This document shows positions 40,427 to 53,515 of a stretch of 64,000 nucleotides of DNA, in pieces. How positions within the stretch are numbered: position 1 is the first letter of the stretch; every line of letters begins with the position of its first letter. The notes beneath the pieces were generated by a model. That model was not told the DNA's origin. It made no database searches and worked only from the letters and a program-made list of their open reading frames with translations. The position numbers and the translations under genes are program-made. Origin of the DNA: Siphonodentalium dalli (Eukaryota; Mollusca; Scaphopoda; Gadilida; Siphonodentaliidae); assembly GCA_032622095.1 (NCBI GenBank), contig CP136063.1, positions 36,864,106 through 36,928,105 of the forward strand, written 5' to 3'.

Positions 40427-40771
40427 ATCACATTGATACAGGAGATCTCAGGTGTGGATTCTCTTATGTCTCGTCATGTGACTCTTATCAGTAAATGATT
40501 TCCCTCACAAATCACATTGATACGGGAGATCTCCGGTGTGGATTCTCTTATGTTTCGTCATGTGACTCTTATCAGTAAATGATTTCCCGCACAAATCACA
40601 TTGATACAGGAGATCTCCGGTGTGGATTCTCTTATGTCTCGTCAGGTGACCCTTATCATTAAATGATTTCCCACACAAATCACATTGATACGGGAGATCT
40701 CCGGTGTGGATTCTCTTATGTTTCGTCATGTGACTCTTATCAGTAAATGATTTCCCTCACAAATCACATTA

Positions 40772-41099
<328 letters not shown>

Positions 41100-41135
41100 T
41101 CATTGATACGGGAGATCTCCGGTGTGGATTCTCTA

Positions 41136-41300
<165 letters not shown>

Positions 41301-44300
41301 CTAATGTTTCGTCATGTGACTCTTATCATTAAATGATTTCCCGCACAAATCACATTGATACGGGAGATCTCCGGTGTGGATCCTCTTATGTTTAGTCATG
41401 TGACTCTTATCATTAAATGATTTCCCACACAAATCACATTGATACGGGAGATCTCCGGTGTGGATTCTCTTATGTTTCGTCAGGTGACTCTTATCATTAA
41501 ATGATTTCCCGCACACACTACATTGATACGGGAGATCTCCGGTGTGGATTCTCTTATGTTTCGTCATGTGACTCTTATCATTAAATGATTTCCCACACAA
41601 ATCACATTGATACAGGAGATCTCCGGTGTGGATTCTCTTATGTTTCGTCATGTGACACTTATCAGTAAATGATTTCCCGCACAAATCACATTGATACAGG
41701 AGATCTCCGGTGTGGATTCTCTTATGTTTCGTCATGTGACTCTTATCATTAAATGATTTCCCGCACAAATCACATTGATACGGGAGATCTCCGGTGTGGA
41801 TTCTCTTTTGTTTCGTCATGTGACTCTTATCATTAAATGATTTCTCGCACAAATCACATTGATACGGGAGATCTCCGGTGTGGATTCTCTTATGTTTCGT
41901 CATGTGACTCCTATCATTAAATGATTTCCCGCACACATCACATTGATACAGGAGATCTCCGGTGTGGATTCTCTTATGTTTCGTCATGTGACTCCTATCA
42001 TTAAATGATTTCCCGCACACATCACATTGATACAGGAGATCTCCGGTGTGGATTCTCTTATGTTTCGTCATGTGTCTCTTAACATTAAATGATTTCCCGC
42101 ACACATCACATTGATACAGGAGATCTCCGGTGTGGATTCTCTTATGTTTCGTCATGTGACTCTTATCATGAAATGATTTCCCGCACAAATCACATTGATA
42201 CGGGAGATCTCCGGTGTGGATTCTCTTATGTTTCGTCATGTGACTCTTATCATTAAATGATTTCCCGCACACATCACATTGATACGGGAGATCTCCGGTG
42301 TGGATTCTCTTATGTTTCGTCATGTGACTCCTATCATTAAATGATTTCCCGCACAGATCACATTGATACGGGAGATCTCCGGTGTGGATTCTCTTATGTT
42401 TCGTCAGGTGACTCTTATCATTAAATGATTTCCCGCACAAATCACATTGATACAGGAGATCTCCGGTGTGGATTCTCTTATGTTTCGTCATGTGACTCTT
42501 ATCATTAAATGATTTCCCGCACAAATCACATTGATACGGGAGATCTCCGGTGTGGATCCTCTTATGTTTAGTCATGTGACTCTTATCATTAAATGATTTC
42601 CCACACAAATCACATTGATACGGGAGATCTCCGGTGTGGATTCTCTTATGTTTCGTCAGGTGACTCTTATCATTAAATGATTTCCCGCACACACTACATT
42701 GATACGGGAGATCTCCGGTGTGGATTCTCTTATGTTTCGTCATGTGACTCTTATCATTAAATGATTTCCCACACAAATCACATTGATACAGGAGATCTCC
42801 GGTGTGGATTCTCTTATGTTTCGTCATGTGACACTTATCAGTAAATGATTTCCCGCACAAATCACATTGATACAGGAGATCTCCGGTGTGGATTCTCTTA
42901 TGTTTCGTCATGTGACTCTTATCATTAAATGATTTCCCGCACAAATCACATTGATACGGGAGATCTCCGGTGTGGATTCTCTTTTGTTTCGTCATGTGAC
43001 TCTTATCATTAAATGATTTCTCGCACAAATCACATTGATACGGGAGATCTCCGGTGTGGATTCTCTTATGTTTCGTCATGTGACTCCTATCATTAAATGA
43101 TTTCCCGCACACATCACATTGATACAGGAGATCTCCGGTGTGGATTCTCTTATGTTTCGTCATGTGACTCCTATCATTAAATGATTTCCCGCACACATCA
43201 CATTGATACAGGAGATCTCCGGTGTGGATTCTCTTATGTTTCGTCATGTGTCTCTTAACATTAAATGATTTCCCGCACACATCACATTGATACAGGAGAT
43301 CTCCGGTGTGGATTCTCTTATGTTTCGTCATGTGACTCTTATCATGAAATGATTTCCCGCACAAATCACATTGATACGGGAGATCTCCGGTGTGGATTCT
43401 CTTATGTTTCGTCATGTGACTCTTATCATTAAATGATTTCCCGCACACATCACATTGATACGGGAGATCTCCGGTGTGGATTCTCTTATGTTTCGTCATG
43501 TGACTCCTATCATTAAATGATTTCCCGCACAGATCACATTGATACGGGAGATCTCCGGTGTGGATTCTCTTATGTTTCGTCAGGTGACTCTTATCATTAA
43601 ATGATTTCCCGCACAAATCACATTGATACAGGAGATCTCCGGTGTGGATTCTCTTATGTTTCGTCATGTGACTCTTATCATTAAATGATTTCCCGCACAC
43701 ATCACATTGATACAGGAGATCTCCGGTGTGGATTCTCTTATGTTTCGTCATGTGACTCTTATCATGAAATGATTTCCCGCACAAATCACATTGATACGGG
43801 AGATCTCCGGTGTGGATTCTCTTATGTTTCGTCATGTGACTCTTATCATTAAATGATTTCCCGCACACATCACATTGATACGGGAGATCTCCGGTGTGGA
43901 TTCTCTTATGTTTCGTCATGTGACTCCTATCATTAAATGATTTCCCGCACAAATCACATTGATACAGGAGATCTCCGGTGTGGATTCTCTTATGTTTCGT
44001 CAGGTGACTCTTATCATTAAATGATTTCCCGCACAAATCACATTGATACAGGAGATCTCCGGTGTGGATTCTCTTATGTTTCGTCATGTGACTCTTATCA
44101 TTAAATGATTTCCCGCACACATCACATTGATACAGGAGATCTCCGGTGTGGATTCTCTTATGTTTCCTCATGTGACTCTTATCATTAAATGATTTCCCGC
44201 ACACATCACATTGATACAGGAGATCTCCAGTGTGGATTCTCTTATGCAGCACCAAGTTTCTAAATTGAATAACATTTAATGATTTCCCGCATATATCACA

Positions 44301-44363
44301 ATGAGAAGGATTATCTACGATTTCGATTATCTTATGCATCGATTGATAAATGATTTCCCGCAT
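41301..44363 (-). CDS. Longest open zinc-finger frame, 1020 codons, 35 fingers
   Basis: It starts at an ATG (44361-44363) and predicts a protein with one diverged finger (CDICGKSLNVIQFRNLVLH), then 34 near-identical 28-residue fingers, and a last finger cut by AAG-to-TAG at 41301-41303. The first 15 residues do not resemble a domain. Upstream DNA (to 44440) still encodes CDICGKSF-like fingers in another frame, so the ATG probably lies in a decayed finger. The stretch from about 41340 to 43690 contains two copies of a 14-finger block (1176 bp apart). If expressed it would be nuclear, and its fingers would all read the same base triplet. Function is unknown. No promoter or 5' exon was identified. 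Confidence 0.7.
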   Translation of the reverse strand: MREIIYQSMHKIIEIVDNPSHCDICGKSLNVIQFRNLVLHKRIHTGDLLYQCDVCGKSFNDKSHMRKHKRIHTGDLLYQCDVCGKSFNDKSHMTKHKRIHTGDLLYQCDLCGKSFNDKSHLTKHKRIHTGDLLYQCDLCGKSFNDRSHMTKHKRIHTGDLPYQCDVCGKSFNDKSHMTKHKRIHTGDLPYQCDLCGKSFHDKSHMTKHKRIHTGDLLYQCDVCGKSFNDKSHMTKHKRIHTGDLLYQCDLCGKSFNDKSHLTKHKRIHTGDLPYQCDLCGKSFNDRSHMTKHKRIHTGDLPYQCDVCGKSFNDKSHMTKHKRIHTGDLPYQCDLCGKSFHDKSHMTKHKRIHTGDLLYQCDVCGKSFNVKRHMTKHKRIHTGDLLYQCDVCGKSFNDRSHMTKHKRIHTGDLLYQCDVCGKSFNDRSHMTKHKRIHTGDLPYQCDLCEKSFNDKSHMTKQKRIHTGDLPYQCDLCGKSFNDKSHMTKHKRIHTGDLLYQCDLCGKSFTDKCHMTKHKRIHTGDLLYQCDLCGKSFNDKSHMTKHKRIHTGDLPYQCSVCGKSFNDKSHLTKHKRIHTGDLPYQCDLCGKSFNDKSHMTKHKRIHTGDLPYQCDLCGKSFNDKSHMTKHKRIHTGDLLYQCDLCGKSFNDKSHLTKHKRIHTGDLPYQCDLCGKSFNDRSHMTKHKRIHTGDLPYQCDVCGKSFNDKSHMTKHKRIHTGDLPYQCDLCGKSFHDKSHMTKHKRIHTGDLLYQCDVCGKSFNVKRHMTKHKRIHTGDLLYQCDVCGKSFNDRSHMTKHKRIHTGDLLYQCDVCGKSFNDRSHMTKHKRIHTGDLPYQCDLCEKSFNDKSHMTKQKRIHTGDLPYQCDLCGKSFNDKSHMTKHKRIHTGDLLYQCDLCGKSFTDKCHMTKHKRIHTGDLLYQCDLCGKSFNDKSHMTKHKRIHTGDLPYQCSVCGKSFNDKSHLTKHKRIHTGDLPYQCDLCGKSFNDKSHMTKHKRIHTGDLPYQCDLCGKSFNDKSHMTKH

Positions 44364-44440
44364 ATATCACAATGGTAAGGCCTATCTCTGGTGTGTTTAT
44401 TATTAGGTCTCATCAATGATTTCCTGCATATATCACAATG

Positions 44441-46289
44441 GTACTAGTACCAGGTCAGGCACCTCCTGAATTCCACTATTATAGCGATATTCCACTATTA
44501 TAGTGGTATTTGACTATAACATATTCATGTTTCCTTTATTTGTGTCGGGAATAGAAGACGGCGCATACCAGTGCACAGCCAAATGTTACTCATAACAATA
44601 TCGCAGCGAATGAACAGACTTCCGACAAAATTCGTTGTGCATTCTTTTGCGCCCGCTTTGATATTCAATAATATTATACTAGTACTAATATATCCCGTTC
44701 TAAATGACAACAGCAGGATGACTCAATACTCCTTCATAACAGTATTTCAACTAATTACATGCTAATTGAGTTGCTTATCGTGTGCCGTCATAATTAATAA
44801 TTATCCTGGACAAACTATATGCATGGTATCGAGTTAGTGCGATCTGTATGTACATGGATGTCGTGTCTTATCAGAATTCTACACCACAGTAGCTATTATC
44901 GCCTGTCTAATATAAATGACGTGATGTCACTTGCCTAATAATGACTTTTAATTTGGAGAATACGAAAAATATCTTTTCTTTCATATTCTGGTAAATAAAT
45001 CGAGAGAGAAAATTGTTCTTTGGGATGGATACGAGTGTATCATGTTTCGGAAAACCATACAACCCATAATATTTGTTTGACGACTGGTACGTTAGTATTG
45101 AAATAGGTTCGAAATTGAAGTAGCGAAACAAGCAGAAAACCAAAATATATAACTGCCTGATAAAATTTCATATTTGACCCCGACATTGAGATAATCTACA
45201 GGGGAATGCGTGGTACAATAGGTGGATATATTTCATGAAAAATTACCGGTTAATGCTCGATTAGATATGCATAACATACCACTACAAACACCTCAAGGAT
45301 GTGTGATCTTAATGTAAATATAAACTCCACACTAAGATATTTTGGTCCCAAATTGGTAATGTTCCATGATAATGTATGTTTGGTGAATCAACTGAAGCTC
45401 TAGTCGAATGTCACATGGCATTCTTCTTAAAACTGATGCCTTATAGCTACAATAGACATACTGTATAATTTAAAGCATGGTTATGACACTCCATTGCAGG
45501 GATAATCAATTCGATTTAGGAGAGCGCACACATCTCAAACGAAAACTTTAAAGAGGAAAAGTGTCACAGCCAGAGGAGCCAGCGAGAAACCCATTTCATG
45601 TGAGATAATTTCACCGTGTCCATGCATGAATGAACAATATTTGCAGACATTAGGCGGGGATTAAACTTCCAGATATATAAAGAATAAACACACGATATGT
45701 ATAATATCTGTTGCCCTTCTTCTAAGGGTTATCTCGTTCCCCGTAAGGCATGATATATTTCCAATGTACATTGACATATACAAGAAGCATTGGCACTGAA
45801 TCGCGGCCATATTGTATCCATCCAGCCCCGTCCCGTTTAGGGCTACGTACAATGTCAAAGTTCTGGAGTGGCATGCCATCTGAATGTTCATGAATTCCAT
45901 ATATGGAATGCTACTCCAGAACTTTGACCTGTAGAACTAAAACTACAGAACGGGTCTTGATTGATGGTCTCGACTCAGTGACAAGGCTTATACAATTACA
46001 GGCTATGGTATTTTTGTGACAACTTCCCTGTTATTGAATAAAGATCGACCATCGAAGTATAAACAAAGTAGATCCTGCCTCTTTATTCAGTAACGCACAA
46101 CATATATACATAACATATATATATTTACTTTAAAAAATATAAATTCCAATCTTCAAAACATAATAACAACATAAATGTTTGTAGTTTTTCCTCGCATAAT
46201 ACTGTATCTATAGGTCAGTTAGTGATACACGTCAACGTGTGCAGACAGGGCTGCACGCCAGATATATACTTTCCCGCAGCTGCGGCATC
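44441..46289. other. No gene recognised; one short inverted repeat
   Basis: Only short frames without domains occur. GTCAAAGTTCTGGAGT (about 45853) is mirrored by ACTCCAGAACTTTGAC (about 45913), giving arms of roughly 20 bp around an AT-rich loop. This may be a small MITE or a hairpin. Confidence 0.5.
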
Positions 46290-46700
46290 GATGAAGGACG
46301 TCCTTAATGGTCGTGTACAGCTTTCGTGTGATTTCTTAAGGTACCCTTCCTGGTAAATACAGAACGGCATTTATCACATGTGTGCCACTTTCCACTTCAA
46401 GGCGTACTTGCGAGAAAATAATTTGGGCCATTTGTCGCATTCAAATTTAGATCCATCACCGTGCTTTGCACGATGTGCAAGCAACAAATGTTTCTCATTA
46501 ACCATTTGGCCACCATCACCACACGGGAGTGTTTTTTTTGTGAATTTGTGTGTGTATTCTCCTGTTTTACACACATGTCTGAATCGCTTGTCGAGTCCGA
46601 TTATTGACCACTCGTTGTCTGAGACGTTGAGCCTGATTCTTCGTTGAAGGATTCTTCCATTGCTTCAATTCTGAAATAAAAAATAACAACGAAACAATCA
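46290..46700 (-). pseudogene. Decayed C2H2 finger gene of a different type
   Basis: 46374-46574 encodes a finger-like segment (FECDKWPKLFSRKYALKWKVAHM) in which the second Cys is Trp and the first His is Lys. A further finger (CDKCRSVFTRKGTLRNH) lies just downstream in another frame, ending at a stop near 46296. An acidic segment (EAMEESFNEESGSTSQTT) lies upstream at about 46605-46670. It is not related to the 84-bp array. Frameshift and lost ligands indicate a pseudogene, although a small intron could be confused with a frameshift. Confidence 0.5.
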
Positions 46701-47393
46701 CAAGTCAGGTTATGGAGAGCAATGTTCAATATATGTATACAGGGACGTGGCGAAAGAGTCCAAATAAGGTCCCAAATTACTCTTAATAAAAATAATTTCT
46801 TATGTTTGTCATCTCTATTAAGTAGGCATATAGCTATTATAGTTATAAATTCCACTATAGAAGCATGGTCTTCACGACCTTCATCCATGATCACCGGACA
46901 CCGATATAATCCAACTGATTATATCTAGACCATTTAATATTTCAAAATTCATTAGGTTCCAATAAAAAGACTTTTCCCAGCATAAATGCAAATTGATGGT
47001 ATATTTTTTGCAAAATAGCCTGTACCATAATGCCTGACATTGATAGTTAGGTCTACGCCCGAAATGACATCACAAACGACGTTGATTGCTTATAATTACA
47101 TCAAGGTGTTTTAATTTAGAAAATAATCTACACCATCATAAATATTGTACTCTATACCGTCATCATTATTGTGTAAATTGTCTTCATCTACACCGCCATT
47201 TTGACAATTTGGAAAATAATTTCATTTTTACCAAATTAATTAGTCCTAAGTGTGATGTTAAGCATAAATTCCATTACTCGTGTAACTTCATATCCTCTAG
47301 CAGACACAACCGTCTGAATGCCGTCGGATTCACAATTTATATACACAAATGCACGAATCTCGCCACCTCAAAAGGTAAAAACAAAAATTCACC
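46701..47393. other. No gene recognised
   Basis: AT-rich spacer without a supported gene. It ends where the duplicated zinc-finger locus begins. Confidence 0.5.
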
Positions 47394-48035
47394 ACATGTT
47401 GACCTTTCTAGCACACTTAAAATACTTAATATCAATTGAACAACATGTCGAATATACACAATTCGACTGCCCGTGCAACTTTGTCGTAGTGAAATTAATT
47501 ACTTAAATGACAGAAAACATTCATTGGGTTGAATCACATACCTTACGCTACTTTTGTCCGTCGCCATCTTGAAACTCTCCACCGTTTTCTCCACCGATCT
47601 TGCACCACTGTGTTTCTATCGTTTTGTAAATGGTTCTACTGAACGAAACCACATAACGAGACGCGATAGAACAACATAATTCAGTATTCCCATTGTCCTT
47701 TGTTCGACTAGAGTTGTAAATATAGACTGTCGCTTTCTCAAATATACACCGATATAATAATCTAGGATACACCAAAAAAGAAAGGAAGGAAAATAAAGGC
47801 GAAAAAGTAACCTTGTCGAAAAGGAGGAGTGTATCAACTCAAACTCCATCCAAAGGATACGAGCAAAAACGGCACAATTCAGAAACTCGTTCTTTGTTCG
47901 CGCTATCGAGGAGTGGAACAGCCTGGAGGAGAGCAAATGCGAAATACAACGGACACAACATCATAGTCATCCCACAGCACAAACGCAGTCGAGAGGCTTC
48001 AGCACTGAAACATATACAGGTACAGGACAATCCAA
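47394..48035 (+). pseudogene. LINE reverse-transcriptase remnant upstream of copy 2
   Basis: It is collinear with 16338-16988, including RNSFFVRAIEEWNSL. Small indels relative to copy 1 (near 47810 and 47855) alter the frame. Confidence 0.6.
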
Positions 48036-48782
48036 ATGATGGGAGATTCTAACAAAAATGTCCATGAGACCGCCAACACAGGAAATAGTCGACATGAGAC
48101 CGCCAACACAGGAAATAGTCGACATATTTGTGAAGTATGTGGGAAACTTTTCACTTCAGGCAACTTGATGAAACATAAGAGAATCCACACCGGAGATAAG
48201 CCTTACCAGTGTGATATATGCGGGAAATCATGTAATCAATCGACTGACTTGGCATCACACAAGAGAATCCACACCGGAGATAAGCCTTACCATTGTGATA
48301 TATGCGGGGTATCATTTAATCAATCGAGCAACTTGGTGAGACATAAGAGAATCCACACCGGAGATAAACCTTACCAGTGTGATATATGCGAGAAATCATT
48401 TAGACTATCGAACCACTTGGTGAAACATAAAAGAATCCACACCGGGGATATGCCTTACCATTGTGACATATGCGGGAAATCATTTAAACAAACGAACCAC
48501 TTGGCGGCGCATAAAGGAATCCACACTGGAGATCAGCCTTACTATTGTGATATATGTGGGAAATCATTTAACCGATCAAGCAACTTGGTGGTGCATAAAA
48601 TAATCCATACCGGAGATCAGCCTTACCATTGTGATATATGCGGGAAATCATTTAATCGGTCGAGCAACTTGGTGGTGCATAAAAGAATTCACACCGGAGA
48701 TCAGCTTTACCATTGTGATATATGCGGGAAATCATTTAATCGATTAAGCAACTTGGTGGCGCATATGAAAATCCACACCTGA
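48036..48782 (+). CDS. C2H2 zinc-finger protein, copy 2
   Basis: This predicts a 248-residue protein closely related to that at 16989. The N-terminus has two HETANTGNSR repeats against four in copy 1. Eight fingers follow. Finger 1 is one residue shorter (LFTSGNLMKH), which disturbs the spacing to the core Leu and may impair folding. Finger 2 again has CGKSC. The stop after HMKIHT is the same Gly-to-TGA change as in copy 1. Fingers 4-6 differ in helix residues, so the copies have diverged since duplication or had different finger numbers. Confidence 0.75.
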   Translation: MMGDSNKNVHETANTGNSRHETANTGNSRHICEVCGKLFTSGNLMKHKRIHTGDKPYQCDICGKSCNQSTDLASHKRIHTGDKPYHCDICGVSFNQSSNLVRHKRIHTGDKPYQCDICEKSFRLSNHLVKHKRIHTGDMPYHCDICGKSFKQTNHLAAHKGIHTGDQPYYCDICGKSFNRSSNLVVHKIIHTGDQPYHCDICGKSFNRSSNLVVHKRIHTGDQLYHCDICGKSFNRLSNLVAHMKIHT

Positions 48783-49532
<750 letters not shown>

Positions 49533-49592
49533 TCGATCGAGCAACTTTGTGACACATAAGAGAAACCACACCGGAGATAAGCACCCCTCTAC

Positions 49593-50680
49593 AGGTTACA
49601 GTGAAGTAATTATTTCCCATAGGCCTCAGTGTTAACATATAATGGCCTGCAGCCCTGACTATCCACGAATTGTGATAAATGAGTACATGGTCACCGGAAT
49701 TGGCATCTGCGCAAAGTTTCTGCATGAAAAAAAAATCATATCGTTGAGCATGGAATGTAGCTTTAAATTTGGGATTTATAATCGAGAGTCAGAATTGCAT
49801 GAAAAAAATATTGACATTTTTCACCTCACACCAAAACAAATAAATCTAGGAACCACGTGCTTTACAATGTGCCAATGTTTTGTTTGGAGTCTGAAATTTC
49901 AAGAGGAGTGATTGCATGTATTTTATGTTTAAATATCGAAACTACTATTAACCAACCAGAGCCCAGAATTTTTTTAATTCTCTCCTGCATCTTGGTCCAA
50001 AATCCGTTGGAGGGCGCTACCTATCGAATTACTTCACTGTAACCTACACCATGTAACTAGATAGATAGATAATTTTAATGGCTAATAGATGCAGAACACG
50101 TAGACAATTGAGCACACATACAAAAGAGCAATACGGAGTGTGACAGTCATATAGTATAGTGAAAAATTATAACTATATAAATATAACTAGAATGCAGCTT
50201 GACAGTTCTGCAGATGGACAAGATAGTGAATAAACCTAGCTTAGTAATAGTTAGTAAACATGATAATCAAACCGGGCTAACCTACCCATGTATGTGGCTA
50301 GAGGGTCCCCGTTGGTGGGTGTCCACTTTGAGAAATTACAACTGCACCCCCTTGAATCCGATCATACAAGTGTTGCGTAAATCCATTGCACCCCCTTCCA
50401 CCTCAATAATCAGGCCTAATAGCTTATATATTCATAAACCATGGTTCTATATACCCGGTATAAGAACATTCAGATATTTGAACCTTGAAATTGCATAAAT
50501 CCGAACATCTAGGGATCTAACTCCAGACAAATGCACACGGCTAAGAGACCGGGACACACCGGGCCGACCATGGTTGTTCGGCCGGATGTGAGAAAATTTT
50601 GAAAACTAAAGAAGAAAGTCGCAAAATCCTAGCATCTAGACTGACTTCAAGCTTTCCAATAGTATTGGAAATTTCAAATC
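49593..50680. other. No gene recognised
   Basis: Short frames without domains. A (TAGA)n run at about 50060 may be the 3' tail of a lost retroelement. The segment next to 50680 could hold the 3' untranslated region or LTR of the gypsy-like element, but I found no matching LTR pair. Confidence 0.4.
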
Positions 50681-51523
50681 TTACACCCTTAGGTTGGAAA
50701 AAAATCTCCAACTGATGACCATTTCAGTCCACAATTTTGACCAAATGTAGAAACTTTTGATAAGTACTGGAAGCTGAGTGTTTGTGTACTGGTCGCGTTG
50801 AAAGAGCATTTCGCATGTAAAGAGTCCACTGCTTCGTAAACGCGAATTTAACCTAACAACCACCACCGCAAGCTTGACTGGCGTTAAGACGTCGAGTCGG
50901 TATTCTTGACGACAAATCTCGTTTTCTAACTCCTTAACTGCACGTTCCGGTACCGGGTTTTTGTTCAAGTTCTTAACGCGACCAAGTTCTATTGCGATGT
51001 TAACTTTTGAAAGCGATTTATCATTGGTCAACGCTTGAAATCCAGGAGCCGGATCAGTGTGGATAATAGCCGGTGGTTCGTCAAGGGGCATCAGTTTATC
51101 ACACATCGTGATGAGAGCTTCGCGAAGTGTTGCTGCGCGTTCGTCCTCGATAAGGAAGGCTTCGGTGTACGATGTCACTGTTTCTCTCAACAATGGAACA
51201 ATCTGTTTATTTCGGTTGAAGGCATCAGCAGCAATGGACACCCCTATTGTTTCCAGTGGGTCGGTCGATGTCTGATCTTTCAGGATATTTGGCACGGGTC
51301 TGAGCGATGCACACACGTGGCAGCTTTGGGTAACCGTGTCGACCATAGTGTCCATGTCAAGTGCATATAACTGGCGGCAAACCACTGCTTTTATTTGATG
51401 TGCACTTGGATGGTCTAACTTTAAGTGTATAGCTGTCACCAATCCTGACAAAACTTCCCGTGGTACTACGATGCACTCCCGATCGCGAGATAAGGGTTCT
51501 TGCCTTTTGACAATAGGCCACAT
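50681..51523 (-). pseudogene. Gypsy-like integrase
   Basis: The 280-codon frame has an HHCC zinc motif (H33, H38, C68, C71). The catalytic triad appears as D100 (AADAF), D157 (HTDPAPGF) and E193 (PERAVKELE), with 35 residues between the last two, as expected for D,D-35-E. An intact core does not imply an active element, since the rest is broken. Confidence 0.78.
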
Positions 51524-51598
51524 TTAGCCAAAAGAGCGACATTGAGATATCTTTTGACATCTCGCACGTTAGTGGTCTTTTGTTCCCGGTCGCGTTCA

Positions 51599-52403
51599 TT
51601 ACGTTAAGTGAGCTCGCGTCCGTCGCAGATCGCGACACTCCGACTGCGTCTGAAGCCATGCAGCTCTGCTTGTGAATGGCAAGCGAACATTTCCCTCTAT
51701 TATGTCCTGTGTAGTTGTCTGTCGAACAACACAATCTACGCTTTCTGCTACGCAAAGGCAGATTCGGCAATCCCGACTATTGCACTCTGTTGGATGACGA
51801 CTAGCCAAATCTGACACCAGATTGTTGGAGCCCGTGATGTGACGAATAGACACATGGTATCGGCTTACATTAGTCAAGAATGTCGCAACTCGTGGGTTTG
51901 CGGAAAACTCTCCTCTGCAAAGCTTCTCGAGTGCTTTACGCAAGGTTTGTTGTCTGTTAGTACGCATGCTTGATGGTCACTTTGTCTGATGAACGGACTA
52001 AAATGCTTGACGACCACAGTGATGCTTAGAGCTTCGATCTCATAAGGAAGCTACGTTGCTTGCTTTTTCAGTAATTTAGTACTGAAGAACCCAGCTAGAG
52101 CATGTTTACCGTTTCTCGCTGCATACATGGTGGCTCCGATTCCTCGTTGTTAAACTGACCCATCGGTTACTATCCAGAGCTCGTCGCTACGTTTGGGTAA
52201 TACAATGGCTTTGTTGCTTGCGATGTGTATATATATTTTTTATATGCCCCAATGAATGACCGCAACCCTCGACCGGTTGTCGGGCGATTGCATGTCGGGA
52301 ATGCAGCGACGGTATGTCCACATGCTTGAATTTTTCCTTCGCACCAGTCCCATTCAAGAATCATTGTTCGCTTTGGGGCGATACAAGTCTTGGTAGATGA
52401 CAA
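51599..52403 (-). pseudogene. Gypsy-like connection and RNase H remnants
   Basis: 52170-52403 has the KRTMILEWDWCEGKIQACGH segment and an RSFIGAYKKYI motif, typical of the RT-RNase H connection. 51599-51967 has RYHVSIRHITGSNNLVSDLASRH, like the end of gypsy RNase H (H-x-G-x2-N-x2-D-x2-SR). The catalytic part between them is lost to frame breaks. Confidence 0.65.
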
Positions 52404-52442
52404 CTTTAGGTCGCATGACTCGAAAGCCTGTAGGACTCTGGT

Positions 52443-53515
52443 TCAATTATTGAGTAATTCGTTTGGTGTGTTGCCTCCACAAAATAGATCATCGGCTAAT
52501 TTGGCAACCACCCCTTCTTGCAACAGATCACCTAACACTCTTGACATCAGTTCATCGAGGGCAGTCTCCGACCCAGGCATAACCATGACTGTGCATGTGT
52601 ATACACGGATACCTTTAAAAGGGGTAGCAACGCCACAGTATTTGATGATGCCCTGGCGAGCGGTATCTGGTAGAAAGATTTTCTGAGATCTGTTGTTGCT
52701 ATGTAGCGCCATTGGCCGATTTTTCTTAGTGTAGAGTCGACGTCTGGCATGATTGATGGCTGCGGTTTAATATACCGGCCTACATCGGCGAATGCTGTTA
52801 CAATTCGTTATCCGCCACTTGGTTTCTGTATAAGAAAAGAGGGATTCAAATATTCCGCGACCACGCCAATCTCTTCTGGTTTCCGATATACCCCCCGTTT
52901 TTCTAATTCATCAAATTTGTCTTGAAGCTCCACTAATTTGTCTTGGGAATATCGAGATACGTGACCTTTGCGTTGTGGAGGTTGGACAGGGCCCATGTTA
53001 ATGACATTTTCGAATTTCCCACACGATCCATTGTAGCCAGGAAAGGCTGGGTTAAATACATTGTCATAATTAGTTAGTGCTTGTAAGAATTCCGATTTGA
53101 TTTCTGGGGGACGAATATAGTCCGGATCCCCAGCTACTGCCTCTGAGTGCAGACCATACGCTTGTGATGTCTTGTTCCGTCTGGTAACCGAAGCTGGTAT
53201 GCATGTAGGTGTTTTGGTTATCTCGGACGAAACTTGTAACACCTGACCAAAGTGTTCATTGCGTCGTAGATTGACGAACTGGATAGTATCATTATGAATT
53301 CGGATTGTATTGCAAACAAGTGAATCGAAACGAGGTTCCGACCATTGCTTGGATACTAATGAGTCGCATCTGGGTTCTAGTGCTAGAATAGAGTCAGAAT
53401 CAATTTCTTTGGGTACATTGAGTTCTAGAAACTCCCCTGGCCAAACAGTTGTTTTTCTGTGATGGCGCTTTCGACACATAGGTTGTAGTCCGACGGATGA
53501 CGTGGGGACCTTCAT
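52443..53515 (-). pseudogene. Gypsy-like reverse transcriptase, split
   Basis: 52808-53515 carries the N-terminal region with a KRGVYRKPEE...SFLIQKPSGG fingers motif. 52547-52750 has the [17 protein letters not shown] motif, and 52443-52712, in another frame, has the catalytic block as KLADDLF in place of YxDD. At least two frameshifts interrupt the domain. Confidence 0.7.
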
